From: an uncultured Bacilli bacterium
Lineage (GTDB): Bacteria > Bacillota_I > Bacilli_A > RF39 > UBA660
Direction of reading: 5' to 3'
DNA: 64,000 nt
Assembly: GCA_910576925.1 (NCBI GenBank)
Contig: CAJTKB010000001.1
Coordinates: 60,739-124,738, forward strand
Positions 51,688-61,913 of this stretch are shown here, piece by piece. The first letter of the stretch is position 1. Each line of letters opens with the position of its first letter. The translations under genes and the position numbers were made by a program. The notes below the pieces were generated by a model. That model was not told the DNA's origin. It made no database searches and saw only the letters and a program-made list of their open reading frames with translations.

Positions 51688-51716
51688 ATTATAACAAATA
51701 AATTTTCATTTGTAAA
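51688..51716 (-). promoter_or_regulatory. Promoter of rpsF-ssb-rpsR
   Basis: TTTACA and TATAAT are separated by exactly 17 bases on the minus strand, just upstream of the structured leader. Confidence 0.75.
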
Positions 51717-51749
51717 ACTTTTTAATACTTTTTATTTTAATTGATGTAG

Positions 51750-52850
51750 TTATACATTAAATCTGAAGTGGCAAATATCTCCATCTTGCATTTCGTAATC
51801 TTTTCCTTCTAATCTAGCACGCCCATTTTCTCTTACTTTTAATTCATCTCCGTATTTTATTAAGTCTTCATAACTCATTACTTCAGCCTTAATAAAACCT
51901 TTTTCAAAATCTGTATGAATTATTCCAGCACATTTTTTAGCATTCATTCCTTTTTTAAAAGTCCAGGCTCTAACTTCATCTTTTCCAACTGTGAAGTAGG
52001 TAGCAAGTCCTAATAGGTCATAAGTTGTTTCAATCAATTTGTCAAGACCACTTGTATCAATATTTAAGGCTTCTAACATTTCTTGTTTTTCATTATCCTC
52101 TAATTGACTTAGATCTTCTTCTAACTTTGCACAGAGTTTAACAACAGGTGCTTTTTCTTTTAAAGCATATTCTTTTACTAATTTTACATATTCATTATCT
52201 TCAGTTGTTATTTCTTCTTCATTTACATTTGCCAAATAAATAATTGGTTTTATTGTTAAAAAACTGTAAGACTTTAAAAGTAGTTTCTCTTCATTAGTCC
52301 AATCAATTAGTCTTAGAGGGATATTTTCTTCTAGTGACTTTTTAGCTTTTTCTAAAGCTTCAACTTCTAATAGATCATTTTTATCTTTACTAGTCCTTGC
52401 TTTTTTAGCAACTTTTTCTAGTCTTGCATTCACAATGTCTAAATCTGCTATTACTAATTCTAGGTTTATTGTTTCTATATCTCTAATTGGATCTACATTA
52501 CCATCAACGTGGATTATTTTTCCATTTTCAAAACATCTAACTACTTCACATATAGCATCGGTTTCTCTTATATGTGATAGAAATTTATTTCCTAGTCCCT
52601 CACCATTTGATGCTCCTTTTACTAAACCTGCAATATCAGTAAACTCATATGCTGTTGGTATAACTTTGTTTGGATTGTACATATTTTTTAGAACTTCTAT
52701 TCTTTTATCTGGAACAGTAACAACTCCTACATTAGGATCAATTGTTGCAAATGGATAGTTTTCTGCTAGAATATTTTTCTTTGTAATTGCATTAAATAGT
52801 GTTGACTTTCCTACATTTGGTAGGCCTACAATTCCTGCTGTTAAACTCAT
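51750..52850 (-). CDS. ychF: Ribosome-associated ATPase YchF/OLA1
   Basis: A 366-residue TRAFAC NTPase. G1 is GLPNVGKSTLFNA, G3 is DIAGLVKGASNGEGLGNKFL, and the specificity motif reads NVNE (not NKxD), which explains ATP over GTP preference. The C-terminal TGS domain ends in GDICHFRFNV. It precedes rpsF, as in Bacillus subtilis (yyaF-rpsF). Confidence 0.96.
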   Translation of the reverse strand: MSLTAGIVGLPNVGKSTLFNAITKKNILAENYPFATIDPNVGVVTVPDKRIEVLKNMYNPNKVIPTAYEFTDIAGLVKGASNGEGLGNKFLSHIRETDAICEVVRCFENGKIIHVDGNVDPIRDIETINLELVIADLDIVNARLEKVAKKARTSKDKNDLLEVEALEKAKKSLEENIPLRLIDWTNEEKLLLKSYSFLTIKPIIYLANVNEEEITTEDNEYVKLVKEYALKEKAPVVKLCAKLEEDLSQLEDNEKQEMLEALNIDTSGLDKLIETTYDLLGLATYFTVGKDEVRAWTFKKGMNAKKCAGIIHTDFEKGFIKAEVMSYEDLIKYGDELKVRENGRARLEGKDYEMQDGDICHFRFNV

Positions 52851-52924
52851 AATATACCTCTTTTCTGTTTCTTATTATAACACATATTAATTATTTAACA
52901 TAGATAATATTTTTAATCATTCAA

Positions 52925-52944
52925 TAAAAAAAGACCATAGTCTT
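52925..52944 (-). terminator. Terminator after the AbgT transporter gene
   Basis: The short stem AAGAC/GTCTT with an ACTAT-type loop is followed on the minus strand by T7-T8. It begins at the transporter stop codon. Confidence 0.55.
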
Positions 52945-54547
52945 AAATTGTTGGATAGACATTTGGTCCTATTGGAATACCTACTATGTACCATATTATT
53001 ATTAGTAAGATCCAAGTTAATGATATTAGTATAAAATATGGTGTTAACATTTTTATTGCTGAATGAATAGTAATTGGCTTTTGTTTATTTTGATTATAGA
53101 TATTTAAGTAACCTAAGTAAATTATAAATGAACCGAATAGGGGAGTTATACCCTTTGTCATAGAGTCTGCTGCACGCATAACTATTTGAGCAAACTGAGG
53201 TGATAAATTTGCTTGCATAAACATTGGCACTACAATCGGTGAAAATATTTGCCACTTAGTTGTTATACTTGTTGTAAATAGTCCAGCGAAGGCTATAATT
53301 ATTAAAGATATCATTATTAATGGTATATCAGTAAATTCTAGATGAGATAATAAATTGGCTAGGGAACTTGCAATTACTTTTCCAATATTTGACATACGCC
53401 ATATTGAAAGAAATTGAGAAAATACAAATATAAGTATTATAACCATCCCTATATTTTTAAAGTAATCACCAGCTTTTTCTATCAATTCTTTGTCATTTTT
53501 AATACTTTTTGCTCCAATACCATAGCTTATTCCTACTAATGTTAAAAATAGTGCTACTAGAAAAGTAAATGCCGAATGTAAATAAGAAGATTTTCCGAAT
53601 AGCATATTAACATATGATGTTTCATTTTTATCTAGTAATAGTCCTGATAATGGTAAATTTGGTATGATACAATAAATAAATATTACTATTAAAATGATAC
53701 TTGTAATTAGAGCATATCGCATACCTCTTTTTTCTTTTTTTTCTGTAGCAATCTTATTTTGCTCTGCTTCTTCTATATCAGTAATTATTAACTCACTTGT
53801 TTTTAAAGTATGTCCATTAATATCTTTTATATGATATTTACCAATCTTCTTATTGATAACTTTTTCTATTATGATAGTTCCTAGTATAGATATAATTATA
53901 CTTACTATTATTATAAATATTAAGTTAGCTGTTAGGCTGATATGTGCTTGATTATCTATTAGATGTGCTGCTACTCTTGTATATGGAATTAGTCCTACAT
54001 CAGTCCAACCAGTAAAGATACTTATACTACTTGCAAAAGCGGTTGAAGCAAATGCTGTTATTATACCTAAAATCGGATTTCTTCCGTTTTTTTCATATAT
54101 AAGTGCTGCTAATGGGATTAGTAATACATAACCAATATCACTTATTAAAGAAGAAATTACTCCTAAAAATGCAACTATAAAGGTTAATTGAAATTTAGAT
54201 AATTTTTTTAATTTTTTTTGTGAAACTGTATCTATTAATCCTGTTGCATTAGCTATACTTATTCCTATTAAACTTAGAAGTAGCATTGTAAGTGGGGCAA
54301 AAGAGGCAAAAGAGGTAATAGTATTTCTAAGAATTATTTTTATATTGCTATATGTTAGTAAATTTTCTACAGATATTAGTTTTGGCTCTAATTCTTTAGT
54401 GGTTGTATTTACTATATTATATGTCGTTTGTACCTGAAAGTGTGCTAAAACAGCACTTATTATTAGTATAAAAATGGTTGCTAAGAAATATACTGTTATT
54501 GGATGGAAGTAGAATTTTTTTAATTTTAATTTTCTTTTTTCTTGCAT
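52943..54547 (-). CDS. AbgT-family transporter
   Basis: A 534-residue membrane protein with about 12 hydrophobic segments. It matches the AbgT family (p-aminobenzoyl-glutamate transporters, some of which export sulfonamides). Supporting stretches are SDIGYVLLIPLAALIYEKNGRNPILGI, TGWTDVGLIPYTRVAAHLID and, near the end, RAADSMTKGITPLFGSFIIY. A ~55-residue cytoplasmic loop (residues ~225-280) is charged. It sits between ychF and DUF951, an insertion relative to the Bacillus order. Confidence 0.9.
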   Translation of the reverse strand: MQEKRKLKLKKFYFHPITVYFLATIFILIISAVLAHFQVQTTYNIVNTTTKELEPKLISVENLLTYSNIKIILRNTITSFASFAPLTMLLLSLIGISIANATGLIDTVSQKKLKKLSKFQLTFIVAFLGVISSLISDIGYVLLIPLAALIYEKNGRNPILGIITAFASTAFASSISIFTGWTDVGLIPYTRVAAHLIDNQAHISLTANLIFIIIVSIIISILGTIIIEKVINKKIGKYHIKDINGHTLKTSELIITDIEEAEQNKIATEKKEKRGMRYALITSIILIVIFIYCIIPNLPLSGLLLDKNETSYVNMLFGKSSYLHSAFTFLVALFLTLVGISYGIGAKSIKNDKELIEKAGDYFKNIGMVIILIFVFSQFLSIWRMSNIGKVIASSLANLLSHLEFTDIPLIMISLIIIAFAGLFTTSITTKWQIFSPIVVPMFMQANLSPQFAQIVMRAADSMTKGITPLFGSFIIYLGYLNIYNQNKQKPITIHSAIKMLTPYFILISLTWILLIIIWYIVGIPIGPNVYPTI

Positions 54548-54548
54548 T

Positions 54549-54749
54549 TTATTTACCTTCCTCTTTTATTATTTTTTTTATTCTCTTATTAAAATCTATG
54601 CGTGGAATAAAAAAAGTACGACCGCAGGTTTGGCATTTTATTTTTATATCGGCTCCAACTCTTAAAACTTCCCAAATATCTCCACCACAAGGATGCTTCT
54701 TTTTCATCTGGCATTTAGTTCCTACTACATATTCTTTATTATTAACCAT
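54549..54749 (-). CDS. DUF951 small zinc-ribbon-like protein (YyzM type)
   Basis: A 66-residue protein: VVGTKCQMKKKHPCGGDIWEV, then ADIKIKCQTCGRTFFIPRIDF. The CxxxxxxC...CxxC layout and position between mscS and ychF match DUF951/YyzM of Bacilli. It probably binds nucleic acid; not proven. It overlaps mscS by eight bases. Confidence 0.85.
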   Translation of the reverse strand: MVNNKEYVVGTKCQMKKKHPCGGDIWEVLRVGADIKIKCQTCGRTFFIPRIDFNKRIKKIIKEEGK

Positions 54750-55563
54750 TATGAACCTCTACTTGTGGGAATGGTATTTTAATATTTTCTTTGTCAAGAG
54801 CTTCTTTAATTTTTTTTCGCATAATCCTTTGAGAAGCATATTGTTCCATAGAACTTACTGGGGCTGTAATTCTGTATATTACTGCTGAATTATCTAATGA
54901 GTCTATTCCTAGGACTTTAGCTTCTCCTTTAATTTTTGGTAATGTCTTTGTTAAATCTTTAGCAACCTTATTTAATACTTTCTCAACTTGATCCATATCC
55001 TCACTATAATCTATTCCAATATCAACAATAGCAAGTCCATCTTCTAAATTATAGTTTATTACTTCTGTTATATTATGATTTGCTATTATTTTTACTCTTC
55101 CTTTATAATCTCTTATTCTAGTAGTTTTTAGTCCAATAAAAACTACTTCTCCCATATAACCATTAACTTCTATAGTATCTCCTATTTCATATTGATCTTC
55201 TGCTATTATGAATATTCCTGCTAATAGGTCTTTAGCAATATCTTGGAAAGCAAGTCCTACTATTGTTGCCATAATTCCAAGTCCTGCTAATATTGATTTT
55301 ATATTTATATTATATATAGTTAATTCTGCTAAAATTACTAAAATTATAATTGCATATTTTAAAATGTTTAATATCATAATTCTTATTGTATCAGCCCTTT
55401 TTTGATAGTGTCTTTTAATTAGTATTTTTGACTTTCTTTTATCAAAAATATTGTTGATTATTCTCTTTAGAATTGTATATGATATTGTACCAATTGCTAT
55501 ATATATAATTGGCAAAGTAAAGTATTTTATATCTATTTGGTATGTATTAAATAAAGTTATCAT
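54742..55563 (-). CDS. mscS: Small-conductance mechanosensitive channel (MscS family)
   Basis: A 273-residue channel with three membrane helices in the first ~125 residues. The pore-lining helix contains SILAGLGIMATIVGLAFQDIAKDLLAGIFI, close to the MscS consensus, and is followed by the beta domain (YEIGDTIEVNGYMGEVVFIGLKTTRIRDYKG). It releases solutes on hypo-osmotic shock. It lies between parB and DUF951 as in Bacillus (yyaE region). Confidence 0.92.
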   Translation of the reverse strand: MITLFNTYQIDIKYFTLPIIYIAIGTISYTILKRIINNIFDKRKSKILIKRHYQKRADTIRIMILNILKYAIIILVILAELTIYNINIKSILAGLGIMATIVGLAFQDIAKDLLAGIFIIAEDQYEIGDTIEVNGYMGEVVFIGLKTTRIRDYKGRVKIIANHNITEVINYNLEDGLAIVDIGIDYSEDMDQVEKVLNKVAKDLTKTLPKIKGEAKVLGIDSLDNSAVIYRITAPVSSMEQYASQRIMRKKIKEALDKENIKIPFPQVEVHNG

Positions 55564-55573
55564 AATTCCTCCT

Positions 55574-56467
55574 TTATTTATCTAGATGCATTATTTCTAA
55601 TAATCTATTTAAATCGTTGTCATTTGTAAATGTTATTTCAATTTTATTTTTCTTTATTTTTACTTTAGTTCCTAACTTATCATTTAACATTTCTTCAGCA
55701 TACTTATATTCATTATCACTAGTTGTTTTTCTATTCATTTGTTTTCTTCTTTGATAATTATTATTCTCTGATGTTATATTTTCTAAGGCTCTAACACTTA
55801 ATCCCTCTGTTATTATTTTATCTGTTAATTCTTTTATTTGATATGCATCATCTAGTTTGCTTAAAACTCTAGCGTGTCCCATTGTTATTTTATTTTCATT
55901 TATTAAATTTTGAGTTTCTAGTGGTAGATTTAATAGACCTAAAGTATTTGTAATATGTGATCTGCTTTTACCTAATCTAGTTGCTAGGGCTTCTTGTGTT
56001 AAATTTAGATTTTCTAGTAAACTTTTATAAGCACTTGCTTCTTCTATTGCAGTTAAATTTTCTCTTTGTAAATTTTCTAAAAGGGCTATTTCCATCATTT
56101 CAGTATCAGTAAAATCTTTAATTATTGCTGGTATTTCAGTAAGACCTGCTAAAAGGGATGCTTTTACACGTCTTTCACCAGCAATTATTTCGTATCCTTT
56201 GATACTTTTCTTTGCTATAATTGGCTGGAAAACTCCGTGCTCTTTTATGGAATTAGCTAATTCTTCTAATTTTTCTTCATCAAAGACTTTTCTTGGCTGA
56301 TAAGGATTACTTCTTAATTCTTTTAATGGAATATTTATAATTTGCTCTTTTGGAGTTTCTTCTATTATTTTTTCTTCTACCGAATTATAATCTAATGGCT
56401 CACTATTAAATAATTCTTCTAGTCCTTTTCCTAGTGCTTTTCTTTTAATATTACTTTGTTGTTCCAT
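55574..56467 (-). CDS. parB: Chromosome partition protein ParB (Spo0J)
   Basis: A ~297-residue CTP-dependent DNA clamp that loads at parS. It opens KRKALGKGLEELF; ParB box motifs are NPYQPRK, IIAGERRVKA (CTP site) and ENLQRENL. The HTH is LTQEALATRLGKSRSHITN, and the C-terminal dimerisation domain starts near YKYAEEMLNDKLG. Start at ATG 56467 (GGAAGTGA upstream) overlapping parA. No perfect parS palindrome was found in the window, so sites must lie elsewhere or be degenerate. Confidence 0.96.
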   Translation of the reverse strand: MEQQSNIKRKALGKGLEELFNSEPLDYNSVEEKIIEETPKEQIINIPLKELRSNPYQPRKVFDEEKLEELANSIKEHGVFQPIIAKKSIKGYEIIAGERRVKASLLAGLTEIPAIIKDFTDTEMMEIALLENLQRENLTAIEEASAYKSLLENLNLTQEALATRLGKSRSHITNTLGLLNLPLETQNLINENKITMGHARVLSKLDDAYQIKELTDKIITEGLSVRALENITSENNNYQRRKQMNRKTTSDNEYKYAEEMLNDKLGTKVKIKKNKIEITFTNDNDLNRLLEIMHLDK

Positions 56468-57242
56468 TTCTTTCAATCACTTCCTTTGCAAGATTTATGT
56501 ATGCCTCTGAACCTCTACTTTTTGGATCATACGCAATTATAGGCTCTCCATGAGATGGAGCCTCAGTCAATCTTATTAATCTAGGAATAATTGTATTGTA
56601 TACCTTTTCCTTAAAGAATTTTCTAATATCATCTACTACTTCAAAGCCTAAGTTAGTTCTTGAGTCTAGCATAGTTAGTAAAACTCCTTCTATTTTTAAG
56701 GAAGTGTTTAGGCTTTTTTGTGCTAACATTATAGTATTTAATAACTGAGTTATTCCTTCTAGGGCAAAAAATTCACATTGAACAGGTATTATAACTGAGT
56801 CTGATGCTGCTAAAGCATTAGTAGTAATTAAACCTAGAGTAGGGGGACAGTCTATGATAATAAAATCGTATTCTTCTCTTATTGTGTCTAATTTTTCTTT
56901 TAACTGATTACCTTTTTGAAATCCCTCTTCATGCTTACTTTTTTCAAGAAGCTCAACATCTATTCCTGCTAAGTTAATTGTCGCTGGCATAACATATAAT
57001 TTTTTATATTTTGTTTTTATTATGGCATCTTTAATGTCACATTCTCCTATTAATACATCATAAATGCTCTTTTCTATATCAGCTTTATTGATTCCTACAC
57101 CTGTTGTTGTATTACCTTGTGGATCTAAATCTATTAATAGGACTTTTTTATCTAATACTGCAAGTGATGCAGAAAGATTTATACTTGTTGTAGTTTTTCC
57201 TACTCCACCTTTTTGATTTACTAGTGCTATTGTCTTTCCCAT
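56451..57242 (-). CDS. parA: Chromosome partition ATPase ParA (Soj)
   Basis: A ~263-residue Walker-type ATPase. The deviant Walker A is NQKGGVGKTTTSIN, Walker A' is LLIDLDPQGNTTTG and Walker B is FIIIDCPPTLGLIT. It drives origin segregation with ParB and in Bacillus regulates DnaA. ATG 57242 follows AAAGGTGA; the longer frame from 57260 overlaps that site. Its end overlaps the start of parB. Confidence 0.97.
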   Translation of the reverse strand: MGKTIALVNQKGGVGKTTTSINLSASLAVLDKKVLLIDLDPQGNTTTGVGINKADIEKSIYDVLIGECDIKDAIIKTKYKKLYVMPATINLAGIDVELLEKSKHEEGFQKGNQLKEKLDTIREEYDFIIIDCPPTLGLITTNALAASDSVIIPVQCEFFALEGITQLLNTIMLAQKSLNTSLKIEGVLLTMLDSRTNLGFEVVDDIRKFFKEKVYNTIIPRLIRLTEAPSHGEPIIAYDPKSRGSEAYINLAKEVIERNGTTK

Positions 57243-57391
57243 CTTATCACCTTTTTTCATTTATTTCTAGCATGTTCTATTTTATCAAATATTTTGTTAT
57301 TTGAAAACATAATTGTCTTTATTTGTATTTAATTCTGTATTTTATATATTTATAAATTTAGAATTAGTAAAAGGCATAAATAAAATTATGC

Positions 57392-58954
57392 CTAATAATC
57401 ACTGTTTTTATCAATTTTTATTAATATTTGATATTGATTTTCGAAATTCATTTCATCTGTATCTATTTTAGCACCTTGATTTTCTAATTCTTTTATAGTT
57501 TTTCGAATTTCATTTACCATTTGTTGAATATTATATTCTTCTTGGTTTTTTATTGGATTTTTTAAACTTTCACTCATTAGTATGCTACCTAGTGATTTTT
57601 TAGCATTACTATTCATCTTTTCATTTTTTTCTATTGGATTTTGAATTAATGTTTGATTTGAATCCATTAGTGAATTAGATTGTGTTTTTTCAGGAGATGA
57701 AGATTTTACAAAATCAATAAGACTATTATTAGAAGAATTTGGATTATTAAACATATCCTTTGAAGGTTCTTTTTGAGCTTGAGTATTAGTAGGTAATTCT
57801 ATTGACATTAAATTAGGAGCTGAAAAATAATCTTCTTTATTATTATAATTTTTATTTTCACTTTCTCTTAAAGCCTTTTCAGCTGGAGTTAGTTTACTTT
57901 CATTATTATCTTTATTAGCCATTAAGTCTGGTTTTATATTTAATAATGAATCTAAGTCTGATTTAGCGATAGGCTTTGGTGGGGCTATATCATTTATACT
58001 GTTGTTTATATTTGTAATATCTTTAGTTCCTGTTTTTAAATCCATTAAGTCTATTGGTTTTGATAGAAATGTGGAGTTATCACCAGTTAAATCTGGATAA
58101 TTTGGTTTGTCTTCTATTTCATCTTCTTCATCATCTATTTCTCCATAGTTTATGATATTATCATCTTTAGTTGGTATTTCTGGAAGGGGAGGAGGTACTT
58201 CAATATTTTTATCCATTAGAAAATTTAAAGATTTATCACTATTTATGGTGTTATCCTGAATTTCATCTTGCTCATTATTTGGTATTTTAACTGGCTCTGG
58301 ATTTAGAATTGAAGTCAAATCATTTTCATCTTTTATTTGATCTTTTGGTATTGTTATGTTTTTTATTTCATTTTCTAATTGTCTTACTGTCATTTTTTGT
58401 TTTATCACTTTCTTTAACATATCTACTTGTTCTTTATGATCTGTTAAGTTAAGTAGGGCTCTAGCGTGACGTTCTGAAATTTCTTCTTTTAAAAGTGACT
58501 TTTGGACATCCTCTGAAAGTACAAGTAATCTCAATTTATTGGCTACTGCTGATTGACTTTTTCCCATTGTCTTAGCTAATTCTTCTTGAGTCATTTGATC
58601 TAATTCTATTATTTTTTGATAAGTTCTTGCTTCTTCTATTGGATTTAAATTTCTTCTTTGTAAATTTTCTAGTAAGGCTACTTTAGCGGCTTCTTGATCA
58701 TCTAAATTTCTAATAATTGCAGGTATTGAGGTTAATCCAGCAAGAGCTGCTGCTTTATATCTTCTTTCGCCCGCAATTATTTCGTATTTACTATCATTTA
58801 TTTTTCTAACAATAATAGGGTGTATAACTCCGTGTTCTTTTATTGATACTGCAAGTTCTTTTAGGGCCTTTTCATCAAAAACTTCACGGGGTTGAAATCT
58901 ATTTGGTATTATATCGTCTAAGTGTAAAAATACTACTTCTTGTCTTTCATTCAT
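57392..58954 (-). CDS. noc: Noc-like nucleoid occlusion protein with a long inserted linker
   Basis: A ~520-residue ParB paralogue next to rsmG, the genomic position of noc. Residues ~1-205 are a ParB/HTH core (NRFQPREVF, IIAGERRYKAAALAG, ENLQRRNLNP, MTQEELAKTMGKSQSAVANKLRLL). The last ~45 residues (EIRKTIKELENQGAKIDTDE...ENQYQILIKID) match the C-terminal Noc dimerisation domain. Between them lies ~270 residues of Asn/Asp/Ser/Pro-rich, probably disordered sequence. The N-terminal amphipathic membrane helix of Bacillus Noc is missing. Noc (~283 residues in Bacillus) blocks septation over the nucleoid. Confidence 0.88.
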   Translation of the reverse strand: MNERQEVVFLHLDDIIPNRFQPREVFDEKALKELAVSIKEHGVIHPIIVRKINDSKYEIIAGERRYKAAALAGLTSIPAIIRNLDDQEAAKVALLENLQRRNLNPIEEARTYQKIIELDQMTQEELAKTMGKSQSAVANKLRLLVLSEDVQKSLLKEEISERHARALLNLTDHKEQVDMLKKVIKQKMTVRQLENEIKNITIPKDQIKDENDLTSILNPEPVKIPNNEQDEIQDNTINSDKSLNFLMDKNIEVPPPLPEIPTKDDNIINYGEIDDEEDEIEDKPNYPDLTGDNSTFLSKPIDLMDLKTGTKDITNINNSINDIAPPKPIAKSDLDSLLNIKPDLMANKDNNESKLTPAEKALRESENKNYNNKEDYFSAPNLMSIELPTNTQAQKEPSKDMFNNPNSSNNSLIDFVKSSSPEKTQSNSLMDSNQTLIQNPIEKNEKMNSNAKKSLGSILMSESLKNPIKNQEEYNIQQMVNEIRKTIKELENQGAKIDTDEMNFENQYQILIKIDKNSDY

Positions 58955-59034
58955 ATGTTTCATCCCACTTTCTATTCTTTTCCATTTTAATTATAGCAAA
59001 GAAGTAGTTGTTTTTCAAGAAAAATGATGACTAA

Positions 59035-59063
59035 TAAAAAAGAGAAGTGTTTGTATGCCTTCT
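59035..59063 (-). terminator. Weak terminator upstream of noc
   Basis: The stem AGAAG/CTTCT with an 11-base loop is followed on the minus strand by CTTTTTT. It would end rsmG or the small relic upstream. The rest of 58955-59383 holds only the small gene relic below. Confidence 0.4.
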
Positions 59064-59133
59064 TCATATATTGTTATTTGCTTTATAACATTGAAAGGAA
59101 AATATCTATAATTAATTTTTAAATTATATTTTT

Positions 59134-59298
59134 TCAAGTGTTATTATTTTCGTTTTTATTATCTCTTTCATACTGTTTAAAGACTTCTATCGAGTAAGTT
59201 ATTAGAATAAGAAATATAATTATTCAAATGATATATAGAATAGTATATTGTTTATAATAAATTATTCCTAATATTCCTAATACAACATTAATATTCAC
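59134..59298 (-). pseudogene. Small membrane protein gene with in-frame TGA
   Basis: A 55-codon minus-strand frame from GTG 59298 reads VNIVLG-like hydrophobic sequence, a TGA at codon 25, then IIIFLILITYSIEVFKQYER and a charged Asn/Glu-rich tail. The pattern (two hydrophobic segments, polar tail) looks like a real small membrane protein in which a Trp codon became TGA. The ribosome site is weak. Could also be chance. Confidence 0.3.
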
Positions 59299-59383
59299 TA
59301 CTTAAATTTTTTTATGATTCTTTACTATATCTTATTTTAAATTTATATATTTATTTTATTATTTATGGTAATTAAAAATAATG

Positions 59384-60034
59384 TTATTTTTCACTTTTAT
59401 CAATTACTAGTATTGTTCTTGTACTATTTTCTTTTGGTAGTGAAAATTTTTCTTGTTTAGTTATTTGTAAGTTATATTTTTTAAGAAGATTTTTATTTTT
59501 TATATTCACTAGTTCTTCTTCAATATGACCTTTTAATGGGATAAATTTAGTATTTTTATCAATTATATTTTTTGTATAGTCTAGAAGTTTAGAAAGATTT
59601 GCTACTGCTCTTGTTGTTATTACGTCAAAGTGTTTACCTCTGTAATCTTCTATTCTTGTATGAAGTGTTTCTATATCTTTTAAATTAAGTATTTTAATTA
59701 CTTCATTTAGAAAAACTATTCTTTTATTTAGTGAGTCTATTAAAGTTACTTGTAAATTTGGATACATTATTTTTAATACTAGTCCTGGAAAACCTGCTCC
59801 TGTTCCAAAATCTAGAAGAGTATTTATCTTTTCTAAGTCTATTACTTTTATTATTGTTAGACTATCATAGAAGTGTTTTAAATATACTTCATCGTGTTCT
59901 GTTATTCTTGTTAGATTTATTTTTTCATTCCAACTTATTAATAAATTGTAATATAATTCAAGTTGTTCTAATTGTTTATTTGTAGGTGTTATGCCTATTT
60001 TTTTTAATTCAGATATAAACTCTTCTTTATTCAT
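59384..60034 (-). CDS. rsmG: 16S rRNA guanine-527 N7-methyltransferase RsmG
   Basis: A 216-residue enzyme (GidB). AdoMet motif [20 protein letters not shown], then [15 protein letters not shown] and [19 protein letters not shown] are diagnostic. It overlaps the end of mnmG; mnmE-mnmG-rsmG-noc is the conserved order next to oriC. Confidence 0.97.
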   Translation of the reverse strand: MNKEEFISELKKIGITPTNKQLEQLELYYNLLISWNEKINLTRITEHDEVYLKHFYDSLTIIKVIDLEKINTLLDFGTGAGFPGLVLKIMYPNLQVTLIDSLNKRIVFLNEVIKILNLKDIETLHTRIEDYRGKHFDVITTRAVANLSKLLDYTKNIIDKNTKFIPLKGHIEEELVNIKNKNLLKKYNLQITKQEKFSLPKENSTRTILVIDKSEK

Positions 60035-61904
60035 TATTTTTCCTCTTTAAATATACCATTAATATTGAAATATCAGCTGGATTTACACCACTTATACGAG
60101 AGGCTTGACCAAGTGAAGTTGGACGAATATTTTTAAGCTTTTCACGGGCTTCGCTTGCTATATTTGGAATTTTATCATAATCAATATTTGGTGGTATTAT
60201 TTTTTCTTCTAGTTTTAGCATTTTCTCTGCTTCATTTGTTGCTTTTTTAATATATCCTTCGTATCTAATATTTGTTTCTACATATTCTTGGATTTCTTTA
60301 TCATAAGGTAGATTAATAAAATGAGCAATATTTTTAATTGTTACTTCTGGTCTTCTTAGAAGTTCATAAAGGGTTATTCCATCATTTATTTTAGAAGTTG
60401 GTATTTGTTCTAAATAGTCGTTTACTTCTTTTTTAGAAGTTATTTTGTTTTCTTTTAATAGAATATATAAGTTTTCTATATCTTTTTTCTTGTTTAAGAA
60501 TTTATTATATGTCTTTTCTGTAATTAAACCGACTTTATATCCATATTCTCTTAGTCTTATATCTGCATTATCATTTCTTAGTAACAAACGATATTCCGCA
60601 CGTGATGTTAGCATTCGATATGGGTCTTTTACTCCTTTGGTTACAAGATCATCTATTAATACTCCAATATATGATTCACTTCTTTTTAAAATAAGAGGTT
60701 CTTTATTTTCTAACTTTAGGGCGGCGTTTATTCCTGCAATTAGACCTTGACCAGCTGCTTCTTCATAACCACTTGTTCCATTTATTTGTCCTGCTGTATA
60801 TAAATTTTCTATTAATTTTGTCTCCAAAGTCTGTTTTAATTGTCTAGAATCTATTGCATCATATTCAATGGCATAAGCATATTTTAATATTTTAGCTTTC
60901 TCCATTCCTGGTAGAGAATGTAGCATTTCATCTTGTACACTGTATGGCATACTAGTTGAAAAACCTTGTAAATAAATTGTATTTCCATAATCCTTACTTG
61001 TAGTATCAATACTTTCTGGTTCTAGAAATAATTGATGACGTTCTTTATCACTAAAACGAACAACTTTGTCTTCAATAGATGGACAATATCTTGGTCCTAT
61101 TCCTTCAACATAGCCTCCATACATACTTGATTTTTCTAAATTGTCTTTTATTATATTGTGTGTTTCAGTTGTCGTATATGTTAGATAGCAAGGAACCTGA
61201 TTATCTATATTATAATATGCTTTGTTATCGAATGAAAAGGTATGGATAATATTATCGCCACTTTCTATAGTTGTTTTCGTATAATCAATTGAGTTTTTAT
61301 CTATTCTTGGTGGTGTTCCTGTTTTTAGTCTCAAAATATTAAAACCTAGTTTTTTTAAATCGTCACTTAAATATTTGCTAGGTTTTTCTCCATGTGGACC
61401 TCCACTTTTTTTTTCGCTTCCTACTAAAATCATTCCTTTTAAGTATGTTCCTGTAGTAAGTATTAAGGATTCTGTATATATTTCTTTTCCATTATCTAAA
61501 ACTATACCCTTTATTTTTTTATTTTCTACTAGCAAATGTTCAACAATTCCTTCTATAATATCAAGATTATTAGTATTTTTTAAGGTTTTTAACATTTCTT
61601 TGGGATATGTCACTTTGTCTGCTTGAGCGCGTAATGCTTGTACAGCTGGTCCTTTTTTTGTATTTAAAAGTTTTATTTGTAGTGTTGCTTTATCAGCGTT
61701 TCTTGCCATTTCACCACCTAAAGCATCTATTTCTCTTACAATTATTCCTTTAGCTGGGCCTCCTATTGAAGGATTACAAGGCATATCTGCTATATTATTT
61801 ATATTTCCTGTTATTAAAAGAGTTTTATGTCCTTTTCTGCTTGCTGCAAGAGAGGCTTCACAACCAGCGTGTCCTCCTCCTACAACTATTATTTCGTACT
61901 TCAT
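60027..61904 (-). CDS. mnmG: tRNA uridine-34 carboxymethylaminomethyl enzyme MnmG
   Basis: A ~625-residue FAD enzyme (GidA) that with MnmE modifies the wobble uridine of several tRNAs. The FAD-binding motif is [21 protein letters not shown]. Conserved stretches include [21 protein letters not shown] and [19 protein letters not shown] 61904 follows AGGTGATAG; the frame from 61913 starts with a GTG inside that site. Normal length and operon position. Confidence 0.97.
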   Translation of the reverse strand: MKYEIIVVGGGHAGCEASLAASRKGHKTLLITGNINNIADMPCNPSIGGPAKGIIVREIDALGGEMARNADKATLQIKLLNTKKGPAVQALRAQADKVTYPKEMLKTLKNTNNLDIIEGIVEHLLVENKKIKGIVLDNGKEIYTESLILTTGTYLKGMILVGSEKKSGGPHGEKPSKYLSDDLKKLGFNILRLKTGTPPRIDKNSIDYTKTTIESGDNIIHTFSFDNKAYYNIDNQVPCYLTYTTTETHNIIKDNLEKSSMYGGYVEGIGPRYCPSIEDKVVRFSDKERHQLFLEPESIDTTSKDYGNTIYLQGFSTSMPYSVQDEMLHSLPGMEKAKILKYAYAIEYDAIDSRQLKQTLETKLIENLYTAGQINGTSGYEEAAGQGLIAGINAALKLENKEPLILKRSESYIGVLIDDLVTKGVKDPYRMLTSRAEYRLLLRNDNADIRLREYGYKVGLITEKTYNKFLNKKKDIENLYILLKENKITSKKEVNDYLEQIPTSKINDGITLYELLRRPEVTIKNIAHFINLPYDKEIQEYVETNIRYEGYIKKATNEAEKMLKLEEKIIPPNIDYDKIPNIASEAREKLKNIRPTSLGQASRISGVNPADISILMVYLKRKNNE

Positions 61905-61913
61905 TACTATCAC

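Noticed and set aside
55574..58963. parS or Noc-binding sites near parAB-noc
   Set aside because: No copy of TGTTTCACGTGAAACA or ATTTCCCGGGAAAT was seen by eye in the window; AAACTTCACGGGGTT near 58885 is not palindromic.
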